In this document: positions 12,176 to 55,675 of the stretch, one piece after another
Layout of the letters: every line of letters begins with the position of its first letter
Numbering within the stretch: position 1 is the stretch's first letter
From: Eunapius fragilis
Lineage: Eukaryota; Porifera; Demospongiae; Spongillida; Spongillidae
Reading direction: 5' to 3'
DNA: 64,000 nucleotides
NCBI GenBank assembly: GCA_963681505.1
Contig: OY811972.1
Span: 5,771,753 to 5,835,752 of the forward strand
The notes under the pieces: model-generated
What the model was told of the DNA's origin: nothing
What the model saw: the letters and a program-made list of their open reading frames with translations, nothing else
Databases searched by the model: none
Made by a program: the position numbers and the translations under genes

Positions 12176-12594
12176 AGGACAATCGAATGCGCCTGGATGT
12201 GATGGCACACGTCCATTGTTAAGACACACCCTCCAAATAACGCTCTACCTTTGGCACACCGTCAGTCTCTCCCATGAGGTAGTCGGTGAGCTGCTGTGTA
12301 AGGGATTCAAGCCTTGCCTTCCCAACCTGCACGGAGGGGAATAGAACAAACAAAAAAAGGCAAATGGATAGGACATCCATCCAAAGACGTCAGGTCATGA
12401 GGTTCTGGGTTGGTTAATGCGTGCAACGCTTGCAACAACTTACGCGACTTCAATAGCTACGTCAATGTTTTCTCCATCGGGGTGTAGGGTGGTTGGTTGG
12501 AGAAGGAGATGGTGGAGGGCCTGGGAAGGATGATGTGATAGTTATACATTAACAGCACCATAGGGGTCAGACAAGACAATGCATGCAAACGTAC

Positions 12595-12912
12595 ATCCCC
12601 CCTCCCCCCCCACCCCCCCCCCCCCCCCCACCTGCAGGGTTTCATCGAGAAAAAATTTTAAGGGGGGCAAACGCAGAATTGATACTTTTTAGAGGGGGCG
12701 ATTATAAGGCAAATCAGATTACTTTGAGCCTACAGTATATGTCACTTAAATGTACATGTACATTGTGTGTACTACATGTACCTTAGTTATGATGCATTTA
12801 TTAAAGATCACTCCCTAAATACCAAGGGGGGGGGGGCAATATATTGGCAAGGGGGTCATTTGCCCCCCCCCCCCCCCCCCCCCCCCCTCCTCGATGAAAC
12901 CCCGCCCCTCCC
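12595..12912. mobile_element. Foldback element with GGGTTTCATCGAG ends
   Basis: GGGTTTCATCGAG at about 12637 is mirrored by CTCGATGAAACCC near 12891. The interior holds G-rich and C-rich runs that can also pair. A shorter, more degraded form is in copy 2 (about 21390-21655), so it predates the duplication. No target duplication could be fixed. Confidence 0.5.
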
Positions 12913-12973
12913 AACTCCTGGGAGATGCGCATAGAGCCATCATGTGTTAAGTACATGAGTTGTATACATGTAT

Positions 12974-13149
12974 GTACTGATTTGTATCGTTGTATTAGCA
13001 TGCACTGGTGGAAGTTTTTGCTAGCAACAAATACGGAAAAGTTAAAGTGGCTGGGGCTTTCGCCCCAAAACCCATTGGGTGAGCTTACAACACTCCCCCA
13101 AAACCCCTCCCTGTGGGAGGGGAACGCCTCCGAGGGCACAAGTAAAAAA
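12974..13149. other. Duplication junction segment
   Basis: About 176 bases lie between the end of copy-1 homology and the base matching window position 1. They have no partner inside the window. The simplest reading is that they are the true left end of the duplicated unit, whose copy-1 counterpart lies just outside the window. Confidence 0.6.
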
Positions 13150-14171
13150 TCATATTTTTACAAATGTTAATCATGTGTTAGACCACAATAATATATTTTT
13201 AAACGACACTCTGAAGTAATCTTACCTACCAAAACTAAGCATAAGCCCATACTTCACCATTGTAAACGAGCACCAATATGGCGGACTAATTAGAACATGA
13301 ATGCTATTAAGTCACGCGATGAAAGAGCTCTATACTGCGGTTCCTGAATTATGGGGGGGGGGGGGGGGGCAAATTGATTGGCTGGAAGGAGTGCAGTATA
13401 CAATCGCAGTCCCCGGCCCCCATCGGTGTATTGTAGTTATTGAAGCTAACGGCTGTGTTGAAATTATAACTACCTGCGATAGTAATTAAACTTTTGTCTT
13501 TTTGTATAACGTTGCATACTTATAACGCATTGAAAAATACAATTCAAATTCTTAGTTCATTTAGAATTCAATTTGAAAAAAAATGCACGATGACCGCCAA
13601 TGTATGGCCATTTTTTCTTCCATATGGGTAGAAATGGCTGAGATTGGGCACTTTTTAAACTGCATGAAAACGTCACTTTAAAATAGCAAAGCATAGATTC
13701 AGTAAACTTGCATGTACTAAACGAGTAGTATATTCAATTTGATATTAATATTTATGATCCATATAGATGCTGCATAGCATTAGCATATGCTATCTAATAT
13801 GATGAGGATCACTACTTTGAATGCATAGGATAGCCGGGGAGGAGGGGGGTGGGGTTGAGGAATACCGGAACATTTTATAACTAACAGAAAGTTCCAGGAG
13901 GCGAACCAGATGTTTTCAGCAACAAATAGGTATCAGAACCTAAATATCAGAACCAAATTTCCAATTCAGGTTGAATATCCTCTGAATCACAGCTGTTCTA
14001 TATAGTAGTTTATTTTCTAGCATGAAACTAGTAAATGATTGCAAATTATAAAATAATAGTATAGTTTCCTTCTCCCACGGAGGAAAATTGGTAAGAGATA
14101 CAACTCGAGGACTTTATTGTATTGCAAGGAAGATATTGATTATAATGATATTCTTAATTTTATCCTCTCTC

Positions 14172-14241
<70 letters not shown>

Positions 14242-14900
14242 CTCTCTCTCTCTCTCTTTCTCTCTCTGAGTCTGTCAATAATCTATAAATTGTTGAGTTT
14301 ATAATACGCCACTATGCACAAAGAAAACTCTCACAAGAAACCCAAATTCCATGGACTTCAGTGGAAAGGTTATCTGCTTTCCCTTCTAGTTTCTTATGGC
14401 TACAGACATGTTCAGAGGTCAAGGGTTGAGGCATAGAAAAGAGTAAACTGATGATAGTAGTTACTTATGACCATGTCCGGAAATAAAAGTGTACAGTTAA
14501 AACAAGGAGCTCGACTCTCTCGCGACATAGCGTGCCTCATCCATAAAGCCTACATACAGGTAACTGATTCAGAATGTAGAAAACAGGATGCATCTTCGTG
14601 CATTCAAAGGACCATTTCATCGTACACCATGCAAATATCTGCAACACCCACGGCTATGGCGACAATCGGATTTTGGTATCATGATTTCATTGACCACGCG
14701 TTTAAAAAATATATATTTAGGATATCAACTTCGTATCGTTAAATGAGATTCCTGCATCACGTTCGCAGGTACAAAAAAAGTGGTGCGGCATATATAGCCA
14801 CACCAACTTGAACAGCGGCATCGGCCCTGTTATTGTATTCATCATGTTTATGGACTTGCTATGAATATATTCAACCTTTCGTACTAAATATAACACTTAC
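13150..14900. other. Intergenic sequence upstream of gene A (copy 2)
   Basis: Aligns with 1-1800 of copy 1. It contains a CT microsatellite (14162-14268) and short reading frames that are broken in one copy or the other. No gene is supported. Confidence 0.6.
14162..14268. repeat. (CT)n microsatellite, copy 2
   Basis: Counterpart of the 1080-1230 run, shorter and with fewer GATC interruptions. Confidence 0.95.
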
Positions 14901-14907
14901 ATCACAG

Positions 14908-14915
14908 TGACGTAA
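14908..14915 (+). promoter_or_regulatory. CRE/ATF-like site upstream of gene A copy 2
   Basis: TGACGTAA, 35 bases before the start codon, identical in copy 1. Confidence 0.4.
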
Positions 14916-14949
14916 TAGTTGTAATATTTACAGCCGACCACTCTAAGTC

Positions 14950-15381
14950 ATGGCAGCGCCCTCACTTGTTGGACAAGGAAGCGGTGGACCCACTGGGCCG
15001 GCCATTCCCGGAGGATCGTCCCAACGTCTTATGACGGAGCTGTGCAATAAAACTGGGTTATTTGGCTCCAAGTTTGACGCGGAGGGTCAGATCACATTAC
15101 AGTTCGATACAATGCAGTTGACGTTTATAGCCCATGGATCAGATTCTATCTCTGTCATCTGTTACGTTGGGGAAATCGGCAAAAACGAAAACATGATAAA
15201 GTTGATGCAGCTGAATTTCCTGCCTGGTGCTGGTCGCTTCGCCGTGGAACCCAACTCAACTCGCGCAGTCGCCGTGCATTGTTGGGATACTAAGAAAATA
15301 GCACCTGACGAGTTCTGTAATGGCGTTGAAGCATTCCTGAATCGCGCTGAAAAAGGACAAAAACTCCTCGCCAGTAAATGA
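14950..15381 (+). CDS. Gene A copy 2: CesT/Tir-chaperone-like small protein
   Basis: 143 aa, intronless. It differs from copy 1 at three residues (A16T in the Gly/Pro tail, I36T, E88Q), along with four silent changes. The chaperone-like core is intact, so the duplicate is probably functional. Its relation to gene B copy 2 (convergent, about 1.0 kb apart) is kept. The spacing is larger than in copy 1 because of the extra segment at 15543-15802. Function unknown; the fold assignment is by motif reading. Confidence 0.6.
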   Translation: MAAPSLVGQGSGGPTGPAIPGGSSQRLMTELCNKTGLFGSKFDAEGQITLQFDTMQLTFIAHGSDSISVICYVGEIGKNENMIKLMQLNFLPGAGRFAVEPNSTRAVAVHCWDTKKIAPDEFCNGVEAFLNRAEKGQKLLASK

Positions 15382-15542
15382 GCTCGATTGCATGCATGCA
15401 CGATGGACATGTAGTTGTATGCAGCCCTGGTTGTACATTGTATATAATCATTGCATACTTAGGAATTCATGCAATAAATAAAATAGATATTACTAGACTC
15501 GGCTGATGAATCGTACGCATATACATTATGGAGAATGGGGTG

Positions 15543-15802
15543 TGTAGTACCTACCACTGATACTGACATGTCAATTGGTACACACTATAATGACTTATGC
15601 AGCAACACCAAAACAACGAACACAATGTACATCAATAAGCACCGTACGTAGTTCAATGACAGATATTGTTCTCCAGTCTAGACTGACTCTTTACTTCAAT
15701 GCTAGGCCTTAAGAATGCCCCAAACTGGTTCTACCGGATTCTGCCATCTCACTGCGCATGCTCCACTTGCATGTTCTATTGTTAACCAGTTACTACAGGG
15801 TT
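15543..15802. other. Copy-2-specific 260-bp segment
   Basis: Present between genes A and B in copy 2, absent at the matching point of copy 1 (about 2408). I see no terminal repeats or target duplication, so either an insertion here or a deletion in copy 1 is possible. Confidence 0.6.
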
Positions 15803-16411
15803 AGAGGGAGGTCTATAGGGTACATGAGAGATGAATGGACTTGGGAGGGTGCGTGGTGGTGATCTAGATCTAACACAAATCCCAGTAAAACATGCCATTT
15901 TACGCTTCAGTTAAATAACCAGGTCAAACGTATGCAAAAAAAAAAGTGTGTATCAGGACTCGGTCTTAGTGAAAGGAACGCGATGTCCCAAGAGGAGAAG
16001 AGGAGAGGGATGGCCCTAGGGAGGAAGAGAGGGAGATTAGTGGGGGGATGGCCCTACTGAGGGAGGCAGGAGGGTGGTGGCCCTAGGGAGAAGAAGAAGG
16101 TGGCCTATAAGGCGAAAAGGGGGGACGGAGGAGGGGGGTGGCCATAGGAGGAGGAGGGAGGATGGATGGAAAAGTGAGATGAAAAGTAAACGCTCATGCA
16201 ATTGCAAGGACCGCTATATACGGCGAAATAATCCGGCCTGCATGCAAGTACATGCATGCAGATGCTTTCTATGACTGCGTATCTCTTAAGATAATACACA
16301 CGGTCCAACGAAAAATCAATATAGTGCAACTACATATGTACCATGTACCATATCCTGACATCCTATAAATATACGGGCACTAATCAGCACTGCAGCGTAG
16401 TTCAGGATCAA

Positions 16412-16852
16412 CTAGAGGAACATGGCTTGACCTGCTTCGGCAGAATTTATGAATTCTTCCAAGGACTTTGAAAACTCCTCAACAGTAATGATTGTCACTT
16501 TCCAACTATTGACAATCACCACCCGTGTCGATCCTGGCTCGATGGCATAGCTTCCGCCACCATGGTGCATTGGAATGAAATTCAGCTCGAGTAATTTTTT
16601 TAAGTGTTCTACCTTGAACTTTTCACCAACCTCGCCAATGAAGGCAACAGCGGCAATAGAGTCCGACCATTGACAGTCAAATGTAACTACAAAGGATTTA
16701 TCAATCTGTAGCATCAACTGTCCATTTTCGTTCATTCTTGTTGTATTCATTCCAATACTTCTGCAAAAGGCGGCCATGAATTGGGCATTGATCGGCTCCT
16801 GTTGATGCTTGATCGCCTCTTTTACGCGCGCTCCGAGCCCTTGTACTGCCAT
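16412..16852 (-). CDS. Gene B copy 2: CesT/Tir-chaperone-like small protein
   Basis: 146 aa, intronless. Relative to copy 1 it lacks three residues through two in-frame deletions (one near residue 36, two near residue 55). It carries about 20 amino-acid changes, concentrated in the beta-strand region around residues 36-65. I found no silent differences over about 440 bases. The N-terminal helix, the LLELNFIP helix and the EEFSKSLEEF helix are nearly unchanged. This is the pattern of a protein whose surface strands are being altered while the scaffold is kept. A tract copied from another paralogue is the main alternative. Confidence 0.6.
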   Translation of the reverse strand: MAVQGLGARVKEAIKHQQEPINAQFMAAFCRSIGMNTTRMNENGQLMLQIDKSFVVTFDCQWSDSIAAVAFIGEVGEKFKVEHLKKLLELNFIPMHHGGGSYAIEPGSTRVVIVNSWKVTIITVEEFSKSLEEFINSAEAGQAMFL

Positions 16853-16906
16853 TTCAAATTAGTACTGCTACAGCCGCAAGGGGGTACGAGTAGATTCTAG
16901 GTAGAA

Positions 16907-16914
16907 TGACGTCA
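16907..16914 (-). promoter_or_regulatory. CRE-like palindrome upstream of gene B copy 2
   Basis: TGACGTCA, 55 bases before the start codon, conserved with copy 1 despite a small deletion between motif and start. Confidence 0.4.
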
Positions 16915-18015
16915 TAAATACGCTAAATATAGATCCCAATCTAGATATAGTTTTCATCGCGTGACTTAATAATTATGCGATAACACATTCCACAACATGC
17001 ATATGGTGATGTCATGGTGATATAACACAATGCACATCCAAATTATTAAGCAGTGCATGAAACGGCTTCTGATATACTTGAATTCGCAATGTTATAAGTT
17101 AAGCGATCGACTTAAGTCCATTTCCAATATTGCATATACCGATTTACGGCTATCATTTTATGGAACAGTGTCCAGCAAAATCACCCTTGAGATACTTTTC
17201 CAGGACCAGCAAATGAAATTAAGGTATAACGCTTGCATTGAAACGCATGCATGGCTAATTATACATTCAGTACCCTATATAATTATATAACTTTCTGATA
17301 GCCCATTTTTTGGATGCGTAAGGACCATTTGATAGAAAGTCTTTGGAGTTAACGGAAATAAAATCCAAAAACGTGAAAACTTGAAAAACTACCCAGAAGG
17401 GTGATTTTGCTTTTGACACTGTCCCATATATAGCTGTACCGTTTATATAAAACCATTGGACACCTAGTTATATATATATTATTATATTGATGCATCACAT
17501 GCGTTCATTCAAAGCCACTATTTAGACAGGTCCTCTCGGTTATGTGGCCTTCACCAAGAACTCGTTCCACTGTCCTTATTCCCCCCCCCCCCCCCCCCCC
17601 CTCCCCCGCCCCCTTTCCATCGGGTCACTCTTTTAACACGTGCCCATGTACAGGCACATAAGAACAGCCCTTCGAGAAGTTTGCCAGTAGGCATGTTTAG
17701 GCCAGACAACTTCATCGAACAAAAGTACTATAAAAACGTGGCGTCTGTTACTTGAAGTGGTGCTCAGATTATACTTACGTAATTACAGTGAGGACAACAA
17801 TACAAAAGGACAAGAGGAGCCATTCTCCCCAGTAGGGTGCTGTGACATCACCATGTTGTTATTTTAAAAAGTTTATAAGCATAGGCCACAGTGATTGGAT
17901 GCACTGTAGACCATTGGACATCACGTGCCCAACAAAAGGTATAAATATGCACTCTCAAAATATCAATATCACGCTACATAGTAATGTATGCATGCACACG
18001 AAGAGGTCCTGGGGA

Positions 18016-51024
<33,009 letters not shown>

Positions 51025-51169
51025 TGTTCGCTTTGCCTAGCGTAGTTCCAAGGGGCCGGGCTATGGAAGAGTAGAGTTCTTCTCACAGTCGATATATAAA
51101 TTGTCGCTATGGAAATAAAATTCATGACGTACACAAATATTTCGGGCGCCAAAAATAATGATAACAACT

Positions 51170-51440
51170 GAGTTGATAAAAGCATTCTCTATGCGAGAAG
51201 GTTGGTGGTATATAGGAATCAATGGTGATAGTGGTGTTAAAAGCAAGGGAACAAGGCTTCTGATTGAAAAGGAAAAATGAAATAGACCTATTTTAGCAGC
51301 ATTTATTGTTGTCGTATTTCAAAGTGTGGGCTAATATATGTTTATATCATCATTCCTTTTCAATCAGAAATCATGTACCCTTGCTTTTTACACCACCCCC
51401 GCCTTTGATTCATATATCATTTTTTAAATCTCATGCTTCA
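51170..51440. mobile_element. Foldback MITE, family F1 (degraded)
   Basis: Imperfect hairpin just upstream of the WDR19 start region. GAAGGTTGGTGGTATATAGG resembles the arm of the 62560 element, and the loop is near 51310. Confidence 0.6.
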
Positions 51441-51625
51441 GTATATAAAATTACATTTTCACAGCTAGTTAGGGAGAATAGTTTGAAATGCTACGGTGAC
51501 GGTTTTCTACTGTAGGCTGAAATACCTTTGCACGCGCGACAGCCTCTTACTGCTCCTTAATGCATTTGCAATTCCTAAATTAATGTACTTATTAAGGACA
51601 TCACCTTCTTAAACCAAGTCTCCAA

Positions 51626-51799
51626 CTTTACAATGATGACAATGAACTGCGGAACATGTTAAGTTCAATAACAAACACCCTTCTTGATGATCGTGCATGG
51701 TTGCAAGCTTCACTCCCTGGGAAGTCTGGAGACCTTGGCATAAGGAGTGCTTTCACCTTGCTCCGTCAGCATATATTTGACCTCATTTGCAGGTTGTAG
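51626..51799 (+). pseudogene. Retroelement protein fragment
   Basis: 57-codon frame ending in TAG. It contains DDRAWLQASLPGKSGDLGIR and RSAFTLLRQH, a motif I know from the region C-terminal to the reverse transcriptase in cnidarian and sponge retroelements. Isolated remnant. Confidence 0.6.
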
Positions 51800-52680
51800 A
51801 GAACTCACCTTTACCGAATCCTGCAGTATCATGAAGTCATTAAAACAACGTCTAGCGGGACGGCCAAGAGTCGGGTCACTTCGCTCTTAGTGGCAATCGA
51901 GCGATATCAAATAGGAGAACAGTTCTGCGTTGTTTCCATGTCATCAGACTGTGTACTTTTAGAGAACAAAAAAACTCGTCCCCATCGTCCGTACCCAGTC
52001 CCATCTAAAATTTCTCCCCGCCGTCAGTAATTTGGAGATCCAAACAATGGGAACCTTCATCATTTACACACTTCGGTATTAATATGCTGTCTTTTTTTTG
52101 CTAATATACTATTTATTTATATACGGTACCATCGTATCAATACTGGTACAAGCTGTTATCAATTGACATACGACAAAGATAACAAGCTAGATACCGATTG
52201 ATAACATGCGGTAACAATTTTATATTTCAATCCGGGTACAATGTTGTCAGGGCTATCACTGGCTTGATACAGGTTGATTGGCTTATCAAAATTGCTACCA
52301 TACTGTAAAGTGTAAACTGCTGGCTGTGTAGCAATTACACTCGTAATTAAGTAATACCGTGACGTCCCTACGGGCTGCAATTTGATTGGTTCTCCAAAAT
52401 CTATAAGATCCAAGAACTCGACCGACCCACTTTCCACGTAGCGGTGATGTAATCCATCCGCAGGTGTTGGGAATCTGGGTCTGCAGGGTCGAGACTAACC
52501 ATTGGCTTATGTCTGGCACAGGAAAAAGTTTCGTGTTCCCATCCTTGGATTTTGATCCAGGGTTTTCCCAGGTTTGCAGTTTTCTTTGCTAGCCACATCT
52601 AAGGTACAATGTTGCCATATGCCATTCCTCGATCCTGGGAATGTGGATCAAAATCCAAGGATGGGAAGACAAAACTTTTT
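51800..52680. other. Intergenic sequence
   Basis: Contains a short inverted pair (a GGATTTTGATCC-type motif near 52550 and its reverse orientation near 52645) but no supported gene. Confidence 0.4.
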
Positions 52681-52681
52681 C

Positions 52682-52765
52682 CTGTGTGGGGGGCCCCCAC
52701 TTCGCATCCCTCACCTTTGCCATCACTGTGGATCAAATGTGGACATGCTTGGCACAAATTTCCGT
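52682..52765 (+). pseudogene. Retroelement zinc-motif fragment
   Basis: Short frame with PHLCHHCGSNVDMLGTN, the CxxC-type segment that precedes the ALxCKxGG block in the same retroelement superfamily. Confidence 0.5.
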
Positions 52766-53139
52766 ATCTGACATTTATTAATTATTAAAAGTGTAGATGG
52801 AATACAAGATACAAGATATTAATTTATGCAGCAACTAAATACAGATATCTAAAATATAAACAAGTTCTACACATGCACTAGCTTCCCTAAGATGGCCCTG
52901 GCCATACTGAGATCTCTGCAGCTTTTTTTTCTTTAGAGCTGGCCTGGCCAATGGCAAGCCAAAGTCGTAGATAAGGGTGAGCTTGGTGGGACACATGCCC
53001 CCCCCCCCTCCCCCCCCCAAAATTTTTTTAAATGTATCTGACATCTATTAATTATGATTGTTTAAAATGTATAAATGAATATATATTAGTGACTCAATTG
53101 CACCTGTTGTGACCCCCCAAACTATAAAAGTTTTCTACG

Positions 53140-53480
53140 GCCTTGCAAGCAAAGAGGCTAGTTGGGAGAATGTACACTGAGCTTCTTTGCCCAGTTGCTG
53201 CTCCGGTATGCTCCTACGGCCAAAGGGATACAAAACCATCCCAATTCCTGGCACTTGTCATCATTAGCAGCATGCTCCTAACCTCATGATCAGCAGCTGG
53301 AAAGGCTGTCGCACCAACTGCTGTTGTTTATGGTGGCAGAGGAAAGAACAGATTAACTGCAACATCAAAGGCAGCTGGTTTTCTCCTGTCCCATCCCTGA
53401 ACAAGGACATCTGCAGTGCGGGAGTTGATATGGTCTGTGCCTAGCCCATAGCCTACTAGTACCTCAACCTTTACTGGCAG
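53140..53480 (-). pseudogene. Retroelement C-terminal fragment, opposite strand
   Basis: The minus strand reads ADVLVQGWDRRKPAAFDVAV, then after frame breaks a stretch ending FSQLASLLA. This is the same C-terminal region as at 24489. Stops and frameshifts make it a relic. Confidence 0.55.
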
Positions 53481-53489
53481 GTGGGCACG

Positions 53490-54015
53490 ACGAAACTGTA
53501 TAAACGAATATTAGTGATATAATGACACAATGACATTCAGACCTATTCCCCCCCCCCCCCCCCCCCCCCCCCCCAAAAAAAGTTATGTATGGCCCTGTTC
53601 ATATTATAGTTAATCTTGTTGGGCTCACCTAGCGTTTCGATCGAACCGTCAACGGAACCATATAAATTTAAATTCAAGCTCCTGACCCGAACTGAGCCCG
53701 TGAGTGCCAGCTGCAGTGATACTTTTCAGACTTGAGCGCTGGATGTTCTTTTTAACTGGGTCCATTAATGCCCACTGGCATGACATATTTGTGTGCTATG
53801 ACAACAGCTAGGGGATCCATTCATGTGTTAACAGTAACCAACCTCTCCTATAAGTTCAACCTCTTCATGAATATGAAGGACAGCCTGATGTGAATTATAT
53901 AGCATTCCTTATTGTATTACGATGCATGCGCCTCAGAAACTTCTCTTCATTTCACTTGTATCAAGTGATACCGCCTACCCAACCCCTTTCAAGATATACA
54001 GTGGTCTGTATAAGC
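53490..54015. other. Intergenic sequence
   Basis: Poly-C run at about 53547-53573. No gene seen. Confidence 0.4.
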
Positions 54016-54400
54016 CACCTACACACTAGCTAGCCACCTACACACTAGCCACCTATACACTAGCCACCTCCACTAGCCACCTACACACTAACCACCTATA
54101 CACTAGCCACCTACACACTAGCCACCTACACTAGCCACCTACACACTAGCCACCTACACACTAGGCACCTACCTACACACTAGCCACCTACACACTAGGC
54201 ACCTAGACATTAGCCACCTACACACTAGCCACTACACTATAGCCACCTACACCTACACTATAGCCACCTACACCTACACTAGCCTATAGCCAACACACTA
54301 GCCACCTACACCTACACACTATAGCCTAAGCACCTACACTAGCCACCTACACTAGCCACATACACATTAGCCAGCTAGCCACCTACACACTTAACACCTA
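54016..54400. repeat. 15-bp minisatellite
   Basis: About 25 irregular units of AGCCACCTACACACT, with shorter variants lacking ACA. Confidence 0.93.
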
Positions 54401-54852
54401 CATCGCAACGGATAATGTGACAATCAATAGTGACAGGTCCTTCTAGGAAAGTTCCGATTTGGACACTCCTGCGGAATGAAATTAAGGTTTTGAACCCCTA
54501 GGGGTAACGCCCTTAGGAGATCCTGAAGGGAAGTGCTTCAAGGAGTAAAATTTGGTTTGTAGTGTAGAAACGAGATGTGGCTTGATATATGGAAAATACG
54601 AAGTTGATGGCGTTAATAGTTCAGAGGATATAGTGATTTGAGTTTTTGTGTTGTAGACATAAGTTCACTGTTATCAAAACCTCATAGAACGTTCCATATA
54701 GCGAAGTATCATTATCGCGATCCTGCCCCATATGTTTTTGCTGGCGGTAATCCATTTTCTTTTCATTTAAATGTTCGGTAAAAATCTGCGCATGCGTATA
54801 GCATTTGAGAAAGACATTCAATCAGATAAGGTAAGTGATATACAATAGCCAA

Positions 54853-54996
54853 CTTCTTACGTAGGTCAGCTACTCAAAGGAGGTGATTCAGTCGCGAGGC
54901 GGAAATGGTATCATATTTAGGAAATGAAGTCCGCCTCACTGAATCACCTTATGGGTAGCTGACCTGATTCAAACACGTAGAAAGTTGGCCGTGTAT
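54853..54996. repeat. Short foldback
   Basis: GCCAACTTCTTACGT...GTCAGCTACTC...AGGTGATTCAGT is mirrored by ACTGAATCACCTT...GGTAGCTGAC...AGTTGGC. About 144 bases, too short to classify. Confidence 0.7.
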
Positions 54997-55547
54997 TAAA
55001 GCTTACGAGAAAATGTTGTGGCAGAGTCTCCCTTTGTGTTTTATCAGTGTCGCGTCTATCTTGTAACTGTCAGTGTGTCTATTAATCTTCCCTCTGTTTG
55101 TTTCTAGCTTGGATCGAACACTTATTGAACGTATAGGCTTGGTGCACTGGTACAGACGGACTATTTCTAAGGTAAGGCGAGCCGGGCGTTATTGCTGTGT
55201 AAGTTGTGGCACGCTAGGTTTTTGTATAGAGCGCACCCAGTAAATTTTGAGGTGTGGGGAGGTGTGCAACGAGCGGATTCACGTGTAAACTCCTTTTAAA
55301 AATGGGTTTTCATGCACGTTGCTTAAACTCATTGTCCTTGGTAGCCCCATGCGTCTGTTGTGTTAGTTTCTTACTTTTTCTTTGTTAAGCGCTTGGTTTA
55401 CGCTAAAAGAAGCAACCAGTTGTTCCAAAAAATGATTACAGCATCTATTGAAAAGTAGAACCTTGTTCATCGCTAAGAAATAGTCTTACCAAAGCTGAGG
55501 CACAATAAAATACACCATTTTCGAATGATTTTCATTGCAGCTATGCT

Positions 55548-55667
55548 AATAGACCCTTCCCTTTAAGAAGTACTCTGGACGCGACATCACTCATTGACGT
55601 ACTCGTTAAGTACGTTGATTAGCGATGTCATGTCCGGAATACTTCTTAAAGGGAAGGGTCTATTATT
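55548..55667. repeat. Short foldback directly left of the large inverted repeat
   Basis: AATAGACCCTTCCCTTTAAG with its complement at 55667, and the arms also share CGACATCACT/AGCGATGTC. Confidence 0.8.
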
Positions 55668-55675
55668 ACCTATTT

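Larger units (their letters stand above)
8166..12520 (-). pseudogene. WDR19: Truncated duplicate of WDR19: last nine coding exons
   Basis: Exons matching WDR19 exons 39-47 lie at 12444-12520, 12249-12326, 10295-10436, 9890-9969, 9612-9693, 8915-9065, 8561-8684, 8358-8434 and 8166-8283. All but the first have the same length as their functional partners in copy 2. The first has two extra bases (GC) just before the GTAAGT donor, so it is 77 rather than 75 nt, which would shift the frame of everything after it. The 38 upstream exons are missing because the duplication broke in the preceding intron. Differences in the later exons that I compared were silent. Either it is a recent pseudogene or a C-terminal fragment is still made from a new promoter; the sequence does not decide. 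Confidence 0.85.
1..12973. repeat. Tandem segmental duplication, copy 1
   Basis: This block aligns almost continuously with 13150-21708 in the same orientation. Base 1 corresponds to base 13150, so the unit probably continues left of the window. It holds gene A, gene B and the last nine exons of WDR19. Homology with copy 2 stops at about 12973 (21708 in copy 2), inside a WDR19 intron. Copy 1 is longer because of a foldback element (3698-4494), a retroelement-containing insertion (about 4640-7415) and an expanded minisatellite (10701-12175). Confidence 0.93.

Noticed and set aside
10581-12344. Long reading frames of several hundred codons rich in His, Thr and Pro
   Set aside because: They follow a 23-24 bp minisatellite with no stop codons in any phase, lie in an intron, and change frame with unit length.
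14467-14742. 91-codon frame in copy 2 upstream of gene A
   Set aside because: The matching copy-1 sequence is frameshifted and shortened, and the product has no recognisable features.
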